NCBI GenBank assembly: GCA_022361135.1 | Contig: JAKSBM010001054.1 | Span: forward strand, 1 to 22,331 | Source of the DNA: Desulfobacterales bacterium | Lineage (GTDB): Bacteria; Desulfobacterota; Desulfobacteria; Desulfobacterales; Desulfobacteraceae | Length of the DNA: 22,331 nucleotides | Direction: 5' to 3' | Shown: one piece after another, positions 15,738 to 22,331 of the stretch | Position numbering within the stretch: position 1 is the first letter of the stretch | Layout: every line of letters starts with the position of its first letter | Translations under genes and position numbers: made by a program | The notes under the pieces: generated by a model | Databases searched by the model: none | Told to the model about the DNA's origin: nothing | What the model saw: only the letters and a program-made list of their open reading frames with translations

Positions 15738-16889
15738 ATGAATCATTGGTATTGTTCCCTTTGCCACACGGATCATCCCTGTGAAGAAAAACCCGAAACC
15801 TGTGAGGTTTGCGGGGCCGATCCACGGATGATCCTTGCCCGGGAGACGGTTCCGGAGAGTCTGGATCAGGTCAGGGATCTGGCCCGGAAGAAGCTCAAGG
15901 GCATCTGTGCGGCCTATCCTTCCTGTGACGGCAATTTTGATAAGGTATGCCAGCGGGAAGCCTATGGAAAGCCCATTGGGCTCGGGGGTGCCGGTGCCGG
16001 TGTTTCCTTCCGTAACAATGTGGCCGCTTTGCAGCAAATCAAGTTGAACATGTCGGTCATCGGTTCCCATTTTGAACCCCAAACCCGGTGTGATTTCCTG
16101 GGGATTCCTTTGGCGTTTCCGGTGCTGCCGGCGTCAACGGCAGGAATGGAAAGATATAATGATGCCGTGGATGAAACCCAGTTCTGCCGCTCTGTGATCC
16201 GCGGCGCCAGGGAAGCCGGCTCCATGGCCCTTCGCGGTGATACCTGGTTTTATAATCTGGATCGGAATCCAGCCCTGGATGCCCTGGAATTGGAAGGGGG
16301 CCATGGGATTCCCATTTTCAAGCCCAGGTCCCAGGATGTTTTAAAACAGCTCATTGAGCGGGCAGAAACCCTGGGGTGCCGGGCCGTGGGCGTTGATCTG
16401 GACGGCTGCGGTTCCACCCTCATGGCCCGCCATGGTCAGCCCGTTTTTAAAAAATCGGCGGAGGAAATCCAGGAATTGGTTTCCTTTTCTTCTTTACCCT
16501 TCATTGCCAAGGGAATCATGCGGCCGGACGAAGCCCGGATTTGCGTGGAAGCCGGGGTGGCCTGTGTTGGGGTATCCAACCACGGGGGGCGGGTCCTGGA
16601 TGCCACACCGGGAACGGCCGAAGTCCTGCCCTTGATTCGAAATGCAGTGGGGGATGATGTTGCCCTGGCAGTGGATGGTGGTGTCAGAACCGGATATGAC
16701 GTTTTGAAATTGCTGGCCCTGGGAGCCGATGTGGTTCTTCTGGGTCGGGACATCATCCGTGCCGCCGTGGGTGCTGGAAGTCTGGGGGTGCGGCTCCACA
16801 TGGAGCACATCCGCAATACATTGAAAAAGGCCATGTTCATGACCCATGTCCGGGACGTGAACCGAGTCGATTCTGATATTTTATTTTGA
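15738..16889 (+). CDS. Rubredoxin-like / FMN-dependent alpha-hydroxy-acid dehydrogenase fusion
   Basis: The protein has 383 residues. Residues 1-30 form a rubredoxin-like module, C6-x2-C9-x12-C22-x2-C25, with the same spacing and position as in the DUF2231 fusion. From about 70 to the end is an FMN TIM-barrel of the lactate/glycolate oxidase family: FLGIPLAFPVLPAST, VDLDGCGSTLMARHG, FIAKGIMRPDEA, the catalytic-His motif SNHGGRVLD, DGGVRTGYDVLKLLALGADVVLLGRD. By family it oxidises an L-2-hydroxy acid such as lactate or glycolate with FMN. In an anaerobe the fused rubredoxin probably takes the electrons instead of oxygen. AAGGAG precedes ATG 15738. A flavodoxin gene follows 23 nt later. The substrate is not determinable from sequence. 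Confidence 0.88.
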   Translation: MNHWYCSLCHTDHPCEEKPETCEVCGADPRMILARETVPESLDQVRDLARKKLKGICAAYPSCDGNFDKVCQREAYGKPIGLGGAGAGVSFRNNVAALQQIKLNMSVIGSHFEPQTRCDFLGIPLAFPVLPASTAGMERYNDAVDETQFCRSVIRGAREAGSMALRGDTWFYNLDRNPALDALELEGGHGIPIFKPRSQDVLKQLIERAETLGCRAVGVDLDGCGSTLMARHGQPVFKKSAEEIQELVSFSSLPFIAKGIMRPDEARICVEAGVACVGVSNHGGRVLDATPGTAEVLPLIRNAVGDDVALAVDGGVRTGYDVLKLLALGADVVLLGRDIIRAAVGAGSLGVRLHMEHIRNTLKKAMFMTHVRDVNRVDSDILF

Positions 16890-16912
16890 CGATTAAACGA
16901 TGAGGAGGAATT

Positions 16913-17347
16913 ATGAGTAATGTTCTGATTGTTTACGGAACCCGTTCTGATGAAACCAAGTCCATAGCAGATTTAATCGGTGAGGGCATTCGCATTTCCG
17001 GCCATTCGGCCGAGGTGAAACGGGTGTCGGACATAAAGGATGAAGAAGATTTAAAGGGATATGATGCCTATATCTTTGGCTCCCCCACCTACCATGGGGA
17101 GATGATTTCCAGCATGAAACAATTGCTCTTTCTGGCGGAGCGGGCCGAACTCAAGGGGAAACCCGGTGGGGCATTTGGCTCTTACGGGTGGAGCGGGGAA
17201 GCCGCCGGCCGCATATTTGATACCATGGATAATATCTACGGCATGGAGATGATCGGGGAAGGCCCCCTCATGCTCAAGGCCGCCTGGATCGACGGCGGGA
17301 TGAAGTCTGCCCATGCCTACGGCAAGGGCATTGCAGAAATGATCTAG
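16913..17347 (+). CDS. Flavodoxin
   Basis: The protein has 144 residues, the normal short-chain flavodoxin length. The phosphate loop is YGTRSDETKSIA, a variant of the usual T/S-x-T-G-x-T. The FMN-ring loops are FGSPTYHGEM and FGSYGWSGEA, the latter identical to a stretch in the flavodoxin half of the flavodiiron protein at the right end of the window. AGGAGGA lies just before ATG 16913. It is probably co-transcribed with the rubredoxin/FMN dehydrogenase and could be its electron acceptor, or a donor to other redox enzymes. Confidence 0.92.
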   Translation: MSNVLIVYGTRSDETKSIADLIGEGIRISGHSAEVKRVSDIKDEEDLKGYDAYIFGSPTYHGEMISSMKQLLFLAERAELKGKPGGAFGSYGWSGEAAGRIFDTMDNIYGMEMIGEGPLMLKAAWIDGGMKSAHAYGKGIAEMI

Positions 17348-17455
17348 TAAATGGATTATGGATTTACCCCGGATGGCTCACCCATTGGCGTTGTGACAAT
17401 TTTAAGCCGTCCAGGGCAAATGAACATAGCATATATTGAAATATAGATGTGGATG

Positions 17456-17491
17456 GCATGGAATGGGCCGGCGGAGTTGTCCATTCCATGC
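17456..17491 (+). promoter_or_regulatory. Inverted repeat in the thioredoxin leader
   Basis: Arms GCATGGAATGG (17456-17466) and CCATTCCATGC (17481-17491) are perfectly complementary over 11 bp around a 14-nt loop. No T-tract follows, so it is not a standard terminator. It ends about 23 nt before the Shine-Dalgarno of the thioredoxin gene and may be an operator or a leader stem-loop. Confidence 0.5.
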
Positions 17492-17523
17492 TGCGCATCC
17501 TTTTACCTGGGAAAGGAGGTCAT

Positions 17524-17970
17524 ATGCAAACCGATACCGTGATTATCCCCTGTCTGGCTTGTGGGGTGAAGAACCGGGTTCCAGCCCCCCGGCTGGAGGA
17601 AGGGCCCAGGTGTGGAAAATGCGGGGAGGCCCTTTCCGTGGACATGTCGGCCACCCCCTTGGATGTGGATGATGCCGCCTTTGATGGGGAGGTTCTCAAG
17701 GCCGCCCTGCCGGTCCTTGTGGATTGCTGGGCCCCGTGGTGTGGCCCCTGCCGGGCTGTCTCACCCCTGGTGGAGCTGCTGGCACGGCAATACCAGGGCC
17801 GCCTCAAGGTGGTAAAGGTTAATGTGGATGAAAATCCGGGAACCGGCTCACGCTATTCCGTTTCCAGTATTCCCTCCCTTTTGTTTTTCAAGGGTGGGGT
17901 GCTGGTGGAGAGCCTGGTGGGAGCCCGGTCCAAAGAAGAAATGGAAGCAGTCATTGAACGAATTTTATGA
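17524..17970 (+). CDS. Thioredoxin with N-terminal zinc ribbon (TrxC/Trx2-type)
   Basis: The protein has 148 residues. An N-terminal zinc ribbon (C10-x2-C13 ... C30-x2-C33) precedes a thioredoxin domain with the active site WCGPC (72-76) and cis-proline segment SSIPSLLFF. This is the TrxC architecture known in E. coli as an oxidative-stress thioredoxin. I chose ATG 17524 because AAAGGAGG lies just upstream; an in-frame ATG at 17449 would add 25 unrelated residues. Reduction could come from the FTR-like protein encoded at 12086-12415. Its stop is 1 nt before the kinase start, so the two are likely co-translated. Confidence 0.92.
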   Translation: MQTDTVIIPCLACGVKNRVPAPRLEEGPRCGKCGEALSVDMSATPLDVDDAAFDGEVLKAALPVLVDCWAPWCGPCRAVSPLVELLARQYQGRLKVVKVNVDENPGTGSRYSVSSIPSLLFFKGGVLVESLVGARSKEEMEAVIERIL

Positions 17971-17971
17971 G

Positions 17972-18925
17972 ATGCTGGATGGGAGTTTTATCCAGTGGAT
18001 AGAGGAAATCTGGGATATCCGGATCCAAGGCGTACGTGGGGATCTGGATATCCAGGGCAGCCCGGAACGAACCTTGAGCCGGGTGGCCGTGGAAGATCAC
18101 CAGGGGCGTATTTTCATCCTTGAAAAATTTGCCCTTGGGAAATTGGAAAATCGGCAACGCATTGCCGTGGCCCTGGAGCGCCTGAATGGCAGGGGACTGT
18201 CCCAGGCCCTGGGTGGCATGGTTGGAAAAAAAGACCGAATTTTAAATGTTTACAAGGATGGTGCCTACCAAATTACCCCCTTTATCCCCGGCTCCACCCT
18301 TGCCCGGCCCCATTGGCTGGATTCCCCGGAAATCGGTAAATCCCTGGCAGATTTTCTCATTCAAATGAAATCCATTCCGGACAGTTTGACCATGGATCTG
18401 GGATTTGATCACTTTGATATCAAACCGTATATCCAGGGGCTTTTCAAGGGCATGGAAAACCATGATCCCAAACGGGCAAGGCAGTATCTACCCTTTTGGG
18501 AGTTTCTAAATTCCGGCTTCATGGACCGACGTAAAGGGTTGCGCTTTACCTTTTGCCATGGGGATTTTCACCCTTTGAATGTAATCTGGGACAATCATCG
18601 TATCCAGGCGGTCATTGACTGGGAGTTTGCCGGATTTAAACCCGATATCTATGATGCGGCCAATCTGGTGGGGTGTGCCGGCATTGAGCATCCCCAGGGA
18701 TTGGTGGGGCCCATGGTCATCACCTTTCTCCATGAAATTCGTAAATCCGGGATCATTTGCCCGGGATCCTGGGACTGGTTCCTGGAATATGTCCTGGCCC
18801 TCCGGTTTGCATGGCTTTCCGAATGGTTGCGCAAGGAGGATACCCAGATGCTGGAGACCGAGGCGGCCTTCATGGAGATCCTCATCCGCCACAGGGCCGA
18901 TCTAAGGGAGGCATGGGAAATATGA
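17972..18925 (+). CDS. Aminoglycoside phosphotransferase-fold kinase, substrate unknown
   Basis: The protein has 317 residues. It carries the APH/choline-kinase catalytic loop CHGDFHPLN (H196, D198, N203) and the metal-binding IDWEF (D216), followed by a helical C-lobe. The N-lobe has VYKDGAYQITPFIPG, the hinge-like segment of CotS/HomoSK-type kinases. The frame is open upstream to 17822 but only inside the thioredoxin gene, so ATG 17972 is preferred although its ribosome-binding site is weak and translation probably relies on coupling. It overlaps the next gene by ATGA. By family it phosphorylates a small molecule or, less often, a protein. Antibiotic resistance is not implied. Confidence 0.85.
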   Translation: MLDGSFIQWIEEIWDIRIQGVRGDLDIQGSPERTLSRVAVEDHQGRIFILEKFALGKLENRQRIAVALERLNGRGLSQALGGMVGKKDRILNVYKDGAYQITPFIPGSTLARPHWLDSPEIGKSLADFLIQMKSIPDSLTMDLGFDHFDIKPYIQGLFKGMENHDPKRARQYLPFWEFLNSGFMDRRKGLRFTFCHGDFHPLNVIWDNHRIQAVIDWEFAGFKPDIYDAANLVGCAGIEHPQGLVGPMVITFLHEIRKSGIICPGSWDWFLEYVLALRFAWLSEWLRKEDTQMLETEAAFMEILIRHRADLREAWEI

Positions 18926-19737
18926 GACACGATCTCAGCGCCGAAACCTTGAATCAATGGATAACCCAGGGCCGGGATACCCGTTTTCTGGTGGTGGATA
19001 TCCGTAAAAAAAAAGATTATGAACGTGAGCACATCCCCGGAGCTGTACATATCCCCATCATGGAGGTGGAAACCCACCCATCCATTTGCGGGGCAGGGGA
19101 GCGGGATCTGGTTTTCTATTGTCATTATGGAAAACGATCCAAAGCCGCGGTTTTATTCGCTGCGGATGCCGGACATCCCATGGAGCGGCTTCACCATTTA
19201 AAAGGGGGGATTTTCAGCTACACCGGAGAGGTCCTCATGGATCCCCCAAACCTGGATCATTTTCCCATGGACGACCCGTTGGAGAAACACATGGAAATGG
19301 CCCTGGAATTTGAAAAGGCGGCTTTTCTCTTCTACGGCAAGATCCTTCCCTTATATAAAGGAACAAAGGCAGAACCCCTGCTCAGGCAAATTGCCGGTGT
19401 GGAAATTGCCCATGGGAAATCCATTTTTTCATACTTGAATGTGCTTTATCCCCAATCCTGTTCATTTGAGGAATATTTTGAAACACTTTCAGGTGAAATT
19501 CTGGAAGGAGGGACGTCCATGGAAAAAATCGACGAATTTTTGCTAAACGCGAAATCGGATAAGTATTTGGATGTATTGGATTTCGCCTATGAAATTGAGG
19601 TTGGTGCTTACGATTTGTATCGGATCATGGCCGAAAAAAGCGTGGAACCTTCGTTAAGAAAGATGTTTTTTGTGTTAGCCCAGGATGAGAAAACCCACGT
19701 TAAGATGGTATCTAAAATACAGGCGATGGGTTTGTAA
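18922..19737 (+). CDS. Rhodanese / ferritin-like (rubrerythrin-type) fusion
   Basis: The protein has 271 residues. Residues about 5-105 form a rhodanese domain with active-site loop FYCHYGKRSK (C67; CxxGxR) and DIRKKKDYEREHIPGAVHIP. Residues about 118-270 form a four-helix ferritin-like domain whose diiron ligands are visible as E129/E131, E161 with H164, E224/E226 and E256 with H259. The start overlaps the kinase stop as ATGA; the longer frame to 18757 is a shadow in the kinase gene. Inference: it couples persulfide or sulfane-sulfur chemistry to peroxide reduction or iron handling. Confidence 0.9.
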   Translation: MRHDLSAETLNQWITQGRDTRFLVVDIRKKKDYEREHIPGAVHIPIMEVETHPSICGAGERDLVFYCHYGKRSKAAVLFAADAGHPMERLHHLKGGIFSYTGEVLMDPPNLDHFPMDDPLEKHMEMALEFEKAAFLFYGKILPLYKGTKAEPLLRQIAGVEIAHGKSIFSYLNVLYPQSCSFEEYFETLSGEILEGGTSMEKIDEFLLNAKSDKYLDVLDFAYEIEVGAYDLYRIMAEKSVEPSLRKMFFVLAQDEKTHVKMVSKIQAMGL

Positions 19738-20144
19738 TTAATTGATTTTATTGGCTTAAAATGAAATTTCGTAAGTTTTTGTGTCGATGATTTCGTAAGG
19801 CTGGATTCGACCATTGTGAAAAAAAAGTAAGTTTTTTTGTGAAACCCTCAATAATGCCTTGCAATTCAAAGATTTGTTCTGATAGGATGTTTTCTTGGAT
19901 ACGATGAATTCCTGAATTTGCGATAAATTTCAGTTTCGCAACCGCCCTTTTTGAAGCCCTTTTTGCAAGCACTCCATGATTTGTCTAATGCGATTACCGG
20001 GACAATGGTGTTACCTGTTCTTTCAACGGCCACCTGTCTTTTGTCCCAGTATAACCTTTAAACCAATGATCTGGAATGATGATTGGTATACTATTTGCTT
20101 CATAATTACATTGAAAGCCAATAGATCCACGGAGGGACGTTGTC
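19738..20144. other. AT-rich spacer without recognisable gene
   Basis: This 407-nt stretch is visibly richer in A and T than its surroundings. It contains related short tracts TTTCGTAAG (twice, near 19767 and 19791) and GTAAGTTTTT (near 19771 and 19827). Short frames on the minus strand (about 19608-19972) have no ribosome-binding sites or recognisable domains. It may be a decayed insertion or a promoter region for the downstream genes; I see no terminator after the rhodanese fusion. Confidence 0.4.
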
Positions 20145-20390
20145 ATGTCACAGCTTGGAAAAAAAAGCATGAAACCAAAGAAGAAAGCAGTCCGCACACC
20201 CAAGGCGGAAACCGACTCCAGAAGTTTCTACGGTGCCGGTAAATCCAAGAATGAGATTTATTTTCAGATGGCCTCTGTTTTTCGGGCCGTCAGCCGAGAT
20301 GAAAACCGGCTCGCAGGTATTTGGATGAGTCGGATCATGGCCGGTGGAAATGCAGATATTTCTGGAAATGGTGTGTTGAATGTCATATAG
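20145..20390 (+). CDS. Possible small basic protein, unknown function
   Basis: The frame gives 81 residues starting MSQLGKKSMKPKKKAV with a lysine-rich first third, then a mixed segment (NEIYFQMASVFRAVSRDENR) that could form one amphipathic helix. GGAGGG lies 8 nt before the ATG, and TATACT sits about 60 nt upstream (20088-20093), so expression is plausible. I recognise no family, signal peptide or membrane segment. It lies 101 nt before desulfoferrodoxin. It could be a chance frame. Confidence 0.4.
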   Translation: MSQLGKKSMKPKKKAVRTPKAETDSRSFYGAGKSKNEIYFQMASVFRAVSRDENRLAGIWMSRIMAGGNADISGNGVLNVI

Positions 20391-20491
20391 ACAATGGTAA
20401 TGCTGGTTCGCTGACAAGACGCATTCTCTGTTGAAAGATCAAAGTGGAAACCCAAGTGATATAACCGAAAAATGGAAAAGGAGAGTATGAA

Positions 20492-20872
20492 ATGGCTGAA
20501 AAAATGGGAATTTACAAGTGCGAAAAATGTGGAAACATCGTCCAGGTTCTCCATGGGGAAAGTGTTCCCGTAACCTGTTGCGGTCTGAACATGGAACGGC
20601 TGGTGGAAAATACCGTGGATGCCGCCGTTGAAAAACATGTGCCCGTGATCGAGGCCATTGACGGGGGATATGTGGTCAAGGTCGGCAGCGTGGCCCATCC
20701 CATGACTCCGGACCATTGGATCGAATGGATCGAGCTTTCATCGGACGATGATACATTTGTCCAGAGAAAGATGCTCACACCGGATGCCGCACCCGAAGCC
20801 ACTTTTAAAACCGATGCCACCAAAGTTGTGGCCCGGGCCTATTGCAACCTGCATGGCTTCTGGCGCTCCTGA
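20492..20872 (+). CDS. dfx: Desulfoferrodoxin (superoxide reductase, two-iron type)
   Basis: The protein has 126 residues, the family length. Centre I (rubredoxin-like, desulforedoxin domain) is C10-x2-C13 ... C29-C30. Centre II, the superoxide-reducing Fe(His)4Cys site, has H49 (KHVPVIE), H69 (VAHPM), H75 (DHWIEWIE), C118 and H121 (AYCNLHGFW). It reduces superoxide to hydrogen peroxide in the cytoplasm without releasing oxygen. AAGGAG lies 8 nt before ATG 20492. A strong palindromic terminator follows 25 nt after the stop. Convergent ferritin-like and flavodiiron genes complete a peroxide and oxygen defence set. Confidence 0.98.
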   Translation: MAEKMGIYKCEKCGNIVQVLHGESVPVTCCGLNMERLVENTVDAAVEKHVPVIEAIDGGYVVKVGSVAHPMTPDHWIEWIELSSDDDTFVQRKMLTPDAAPEATFKTDATKVVARAYCNLHGFWRS

Positions 20873-20897
20873 TCCAGACTTAATAAGAGTTTCATAA

Positions 20898-20935
20898 AAA
20901 ACCCCCTGCAGGGCAGCTGCCCTGCAGGGGGTTTT
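20898..20935. terminator. Bidirectional intrinsic terminator
   Basis: A perfect 19-bp palindrome (arms 20898-20916 and 20917-20935), GC-rich core CCCCCTGCAGGGCAG, is flanked by an A-tract on the left and a T-tract on the right. It can therefore terminate both the plus-strand dfx transcript and the minus-strand ferritin/flavodiiron transcript. As drawn there is no unpaired loop, so the real loop must open a few central pairs (GGCAGCTGCC). Confidence 0.93.
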
Positions 20936-20978
20936 CATTGTATGGCAATGGCGGCCCCGGGAATCCCGGGCCGTCTTT

Positions 20979-21455
20979 TTATTCGCTCAGGTCAAGGAGC
21001 TTGCCGGCCAGCAGCTTGATGTGGCCCATCTCTTCCTTGATGATGTCGTCCACCCGGTCCTTGCCCAACTGGGAGGTGACCAGCTCTTTCATTCCCAGGT
21101 AAAAGGAGATGGAGTCCTTTTCCGCGGTGATGGCAGAGGTCAGGATATCTTTCATGGTTTCGACCGGTGCTTCCTTTTCGAAGAAAACACGGGTGTCGGC
21201 CAGGGCCTTGAGATAGAGAATGCCCTCATTGTCCGGATCAAAAGCAGTGGCTGCCTTTTCGGCATCCATCAATTCTTTCTGCATGTCGGCGAAGGTTTGC
21301 TCATGGTCGTCTTCCATGGCGGCCAGGCTTAAAAGGAAATCCTTTTCTTCGCTTTTCTTGACCAGCTCTGCAGCATCTCTGTAGAATTTGGCACCATTGA
21401 TTTCAATCTGTTTGGCAATTTCAAAAACTTCATTGGCGTTAAAATTGACGGCCAT
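20979..21455 (-). CDS. Ferritin-like diiron protein (rubrerythrin-type without rubredoxin domain)
   Basis: The protein has 158 residues forming a four-helix bundle. Diiron ligands are visible as E18 (IEING), E48 with H51 (MEDDHEQ), E112 (AEKDSISFY) and E142 with H145 (KEEMGHIKLL). No C-terminal rubredoxin domain is present, so electrons must come from a separate carrier. GGAGG lies before ATG 21455, 18 nt after the flavodiiron stop, so the two form one operon. By family it is a peroxidase or iron-oxidation protein in oxidative-stress defence. Confidence 0.92.
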   Translation of the reverse strand: MAVNFNANEVFEIAKQIEINGAKFYRDAAELVKKSEEKDFLLSLAAMEDDHEQTFADMQKELMDAEKAATAFDPDNEGILYLKALADTRVFFEKEAPVETMKDILTSAITAEKDSISFYLGMKELVTSQLGKDRVDDIIKEEMGHIKLLAGKLLDLSE

Positions 21456-21473
21456 TTAATCCTCCGATCTGAA

Positions 21474-22331
21474 TCAAGCCCCTTCCTGCGAGGCGAGTTT
21501 ATCTTTTAATGTTTTTGCCAGCTTAACCCCAAGGTCAAAGCATTTCTGAATATCGTCTTCATCGGGAACATATTGTACTTTCAGTCCCGGATCAACAATT
21601 TCCAGTTTCATTTCTTCAAATTCCTTGTTCAGGATTTTCACAGCCTCGCCACTCCAGCCATAGGAGCCAAAGGCCGCAGCCAGTTTGTTCTGGGGCCGCA
21701 GTCCTTTGATATAGGTCATGACATCGGCAATGACCGGAAAAATGCTGTTGTTCAAGGTGGGGGATCCCACGGCAATGGCTCCGGCATCGATGATCTCGGT
21801 CATGATGTCGCTGCGATGGCATTTCCGGGTGTTCATGAGCCGGACGTTGACGGATTCCGATTCAATTCCCGAGGTGATGGCCCGGGCCATCTTGGTGGTG
21901 CTTTCCCACATGGAATCAAAGAGAACCACGATTTTCTTTTCCGGTTCCTGCAGGGACCATTTATCGTAGGCCTGGATAATCTTTTCGGGATTTTTTCTCC
22001 AGATGATGCCGTGGTCCGGGCAGATCATGTCGATCTTCAGGTTCATCTTGGCAACATCCTTCAGCAGGGCCTGGACCCGGGGGGAAAAGTGCAGCAGGAT
22101 ATTGGCGTAATACTTCCGGGCATGGGGCATGATTTCATCCCCGATTTCATCGTCAAAAAAGACATCGCCGGCATAGTGCTGCCCAAAGGCGTCACTGGAG
22201 AACAGGATGGCCTGTTCGGGCAGGTAGGTAAACATACTGTCCGGCCAGTGAAGCATTCTTGTCTCAAGGAATGAGAAGGTTTTGTCTCCAATGGTCAATG
22301 TATCGCCGGAGCCCACCACCTGATAGTTGTA
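21474..22331 (-). CDS. fprA: Flavodiiron protein (FprA / rubredoxin:oxygen oxidoreductase), partial
   Basis: The frame stays open to the right edge (286 codons visible), so the N-terminus with the HxExD metal motif is missing. The visible metallo-beta-lactamase part has LHWPDSMF, SSDAFGQH and CPDHGIIWR, which supply further diiron ligands. From about IVVLFDSMWESTT a flavodoxin domain follows, with GSPTLNNSIFP and FGSYGWSGEA. By family it reduces oxygen to water (or NO to N2O) using electrons from rubredoxin. Two rubredoxin-like modules encoded elsewhere in the window are fused to other proteins; no free rubredoxin gene is seen here. Confidence 0.95.
   Translation of the reverse strand, partial: YNYQVVGSGDTLTIGDKTFSFLETRMLHWPDSMFTYLPEQAILFSSDAFGQHYAGDVFFDDEIGDEIMPHARKYYANILLHFSPRVQALLKDVAKMNLKIDMICPDHGIIWRKNPEKIIQAYDKWSLQEPEKKIVVLFDSMWESTTKMARAITSGIESESVNVRLMNTRKCHRSDIMTEIIDAGAIAVGSPTLNNSIFPVIADVMTYIKGLRPQNKLAAAFGSYGWSGEAVKILNKEFEEMKLEIVDPGLKVQYVPDEDDIQKCFDLGVKLAKTLKDKLASQEGA

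Noticed and set aside
17972..18925. Aminoglycoside resistance gene
   Set aside because: The APH fold is shared by many metabolic kinases, and the context is redox and sulfur related, so resistance is not supported.
19748..19972. 74-residue minus-strand frame in the AT-rich spacer, considered as a transposase remnant
   Set aside because: No catalytic motif, terminal inverted repeats or target duplication are visible, so a mobile element cannot be supported.

Overview
The window looks like a chromosomal piece of a complete-oxidising, sulfate-reducing member of the Desulfobacterota (Desulfobacteraceae-like). This is inferred from gene content: NADP isocitrate dehydrogenase, citrate synthase, a two-subunit 2-oxoacid:ferredoxin oxidoreductase, ferredoxin-thioredoxin reductase, desulfoferrodoxin, a flavodiiron protein, and several rubredoxin-like and rubrerythrin-like proteins. 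Base composition is moderately GC-rich by eye, apart from an AT-rich spacer at about 19738-20144. There are no tRNA or rRNA genes, no CRISPR array and no intact insertion sequence.

Region 1 (1-8664, minus strand) is one tightly packed operon. A sigma70-like promoter at 8635-8664 precedes a long leader. The genes in order of transcription are a TolC-type outer-membrane lipoprotein, a periplasmic adaptor, a GAF-domain/HlyD adaptor fusion, a PqqD-like/M50 zinc metalloprotease/HlyD fusion, and a giant DUF4347 repeat protein that runs off the left edge. No ABC ATPase or RND pump is present. The operon reads as a type-1-like export apparatus built around a membrane metalloprotease, followed by its probable surface substrate. 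This is the most unusual system in the window.

Region 2 (8810-12671, minus strand) is a central-metabolism and redox operon: glutaredoxin, ferredoxin-thioredoxin reductase catalytic subunit, citrate synthase, a rubredoxin-like/DUF2231 membrane protein and isocitrate dehydrogenase, ending in a clear intrinsic terminator. Region 3 (12951-15661, plus strand) is divergent and encodes KorA (gamma-alpha fusion) and KorB. Together these genes cover the oxaloacetate/acetyl-CoA to succinyl-CoA arm of the TCA cycle except aconitase, with electrons going to NADP and ferredoxin.

Region 4 (15738-19737, plus strand) is a redox-protein series: rubredoxin/FMN hydroxy-acid dehydrogenase fusion, flavodoxin, zinc-ribbon thioredoxin, an APH-fold kinase and a rhodanese/ferritin-like fusion. 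The last three are translationally adjacent or coupled. Region 5 (19738-22331) holds an AT-rich spacer, a possible small orphan gene, desulfoferrodoxin (plus), and, convergent to it, a ferritin-like diiron protein and a flavodiiron protein (minus, truncated by the window edge). A 19-bp palindromic bidirectional terminator separates the convergent units. Region 5 is an oxygen and superoxide defence set typical of sulfate reducers.
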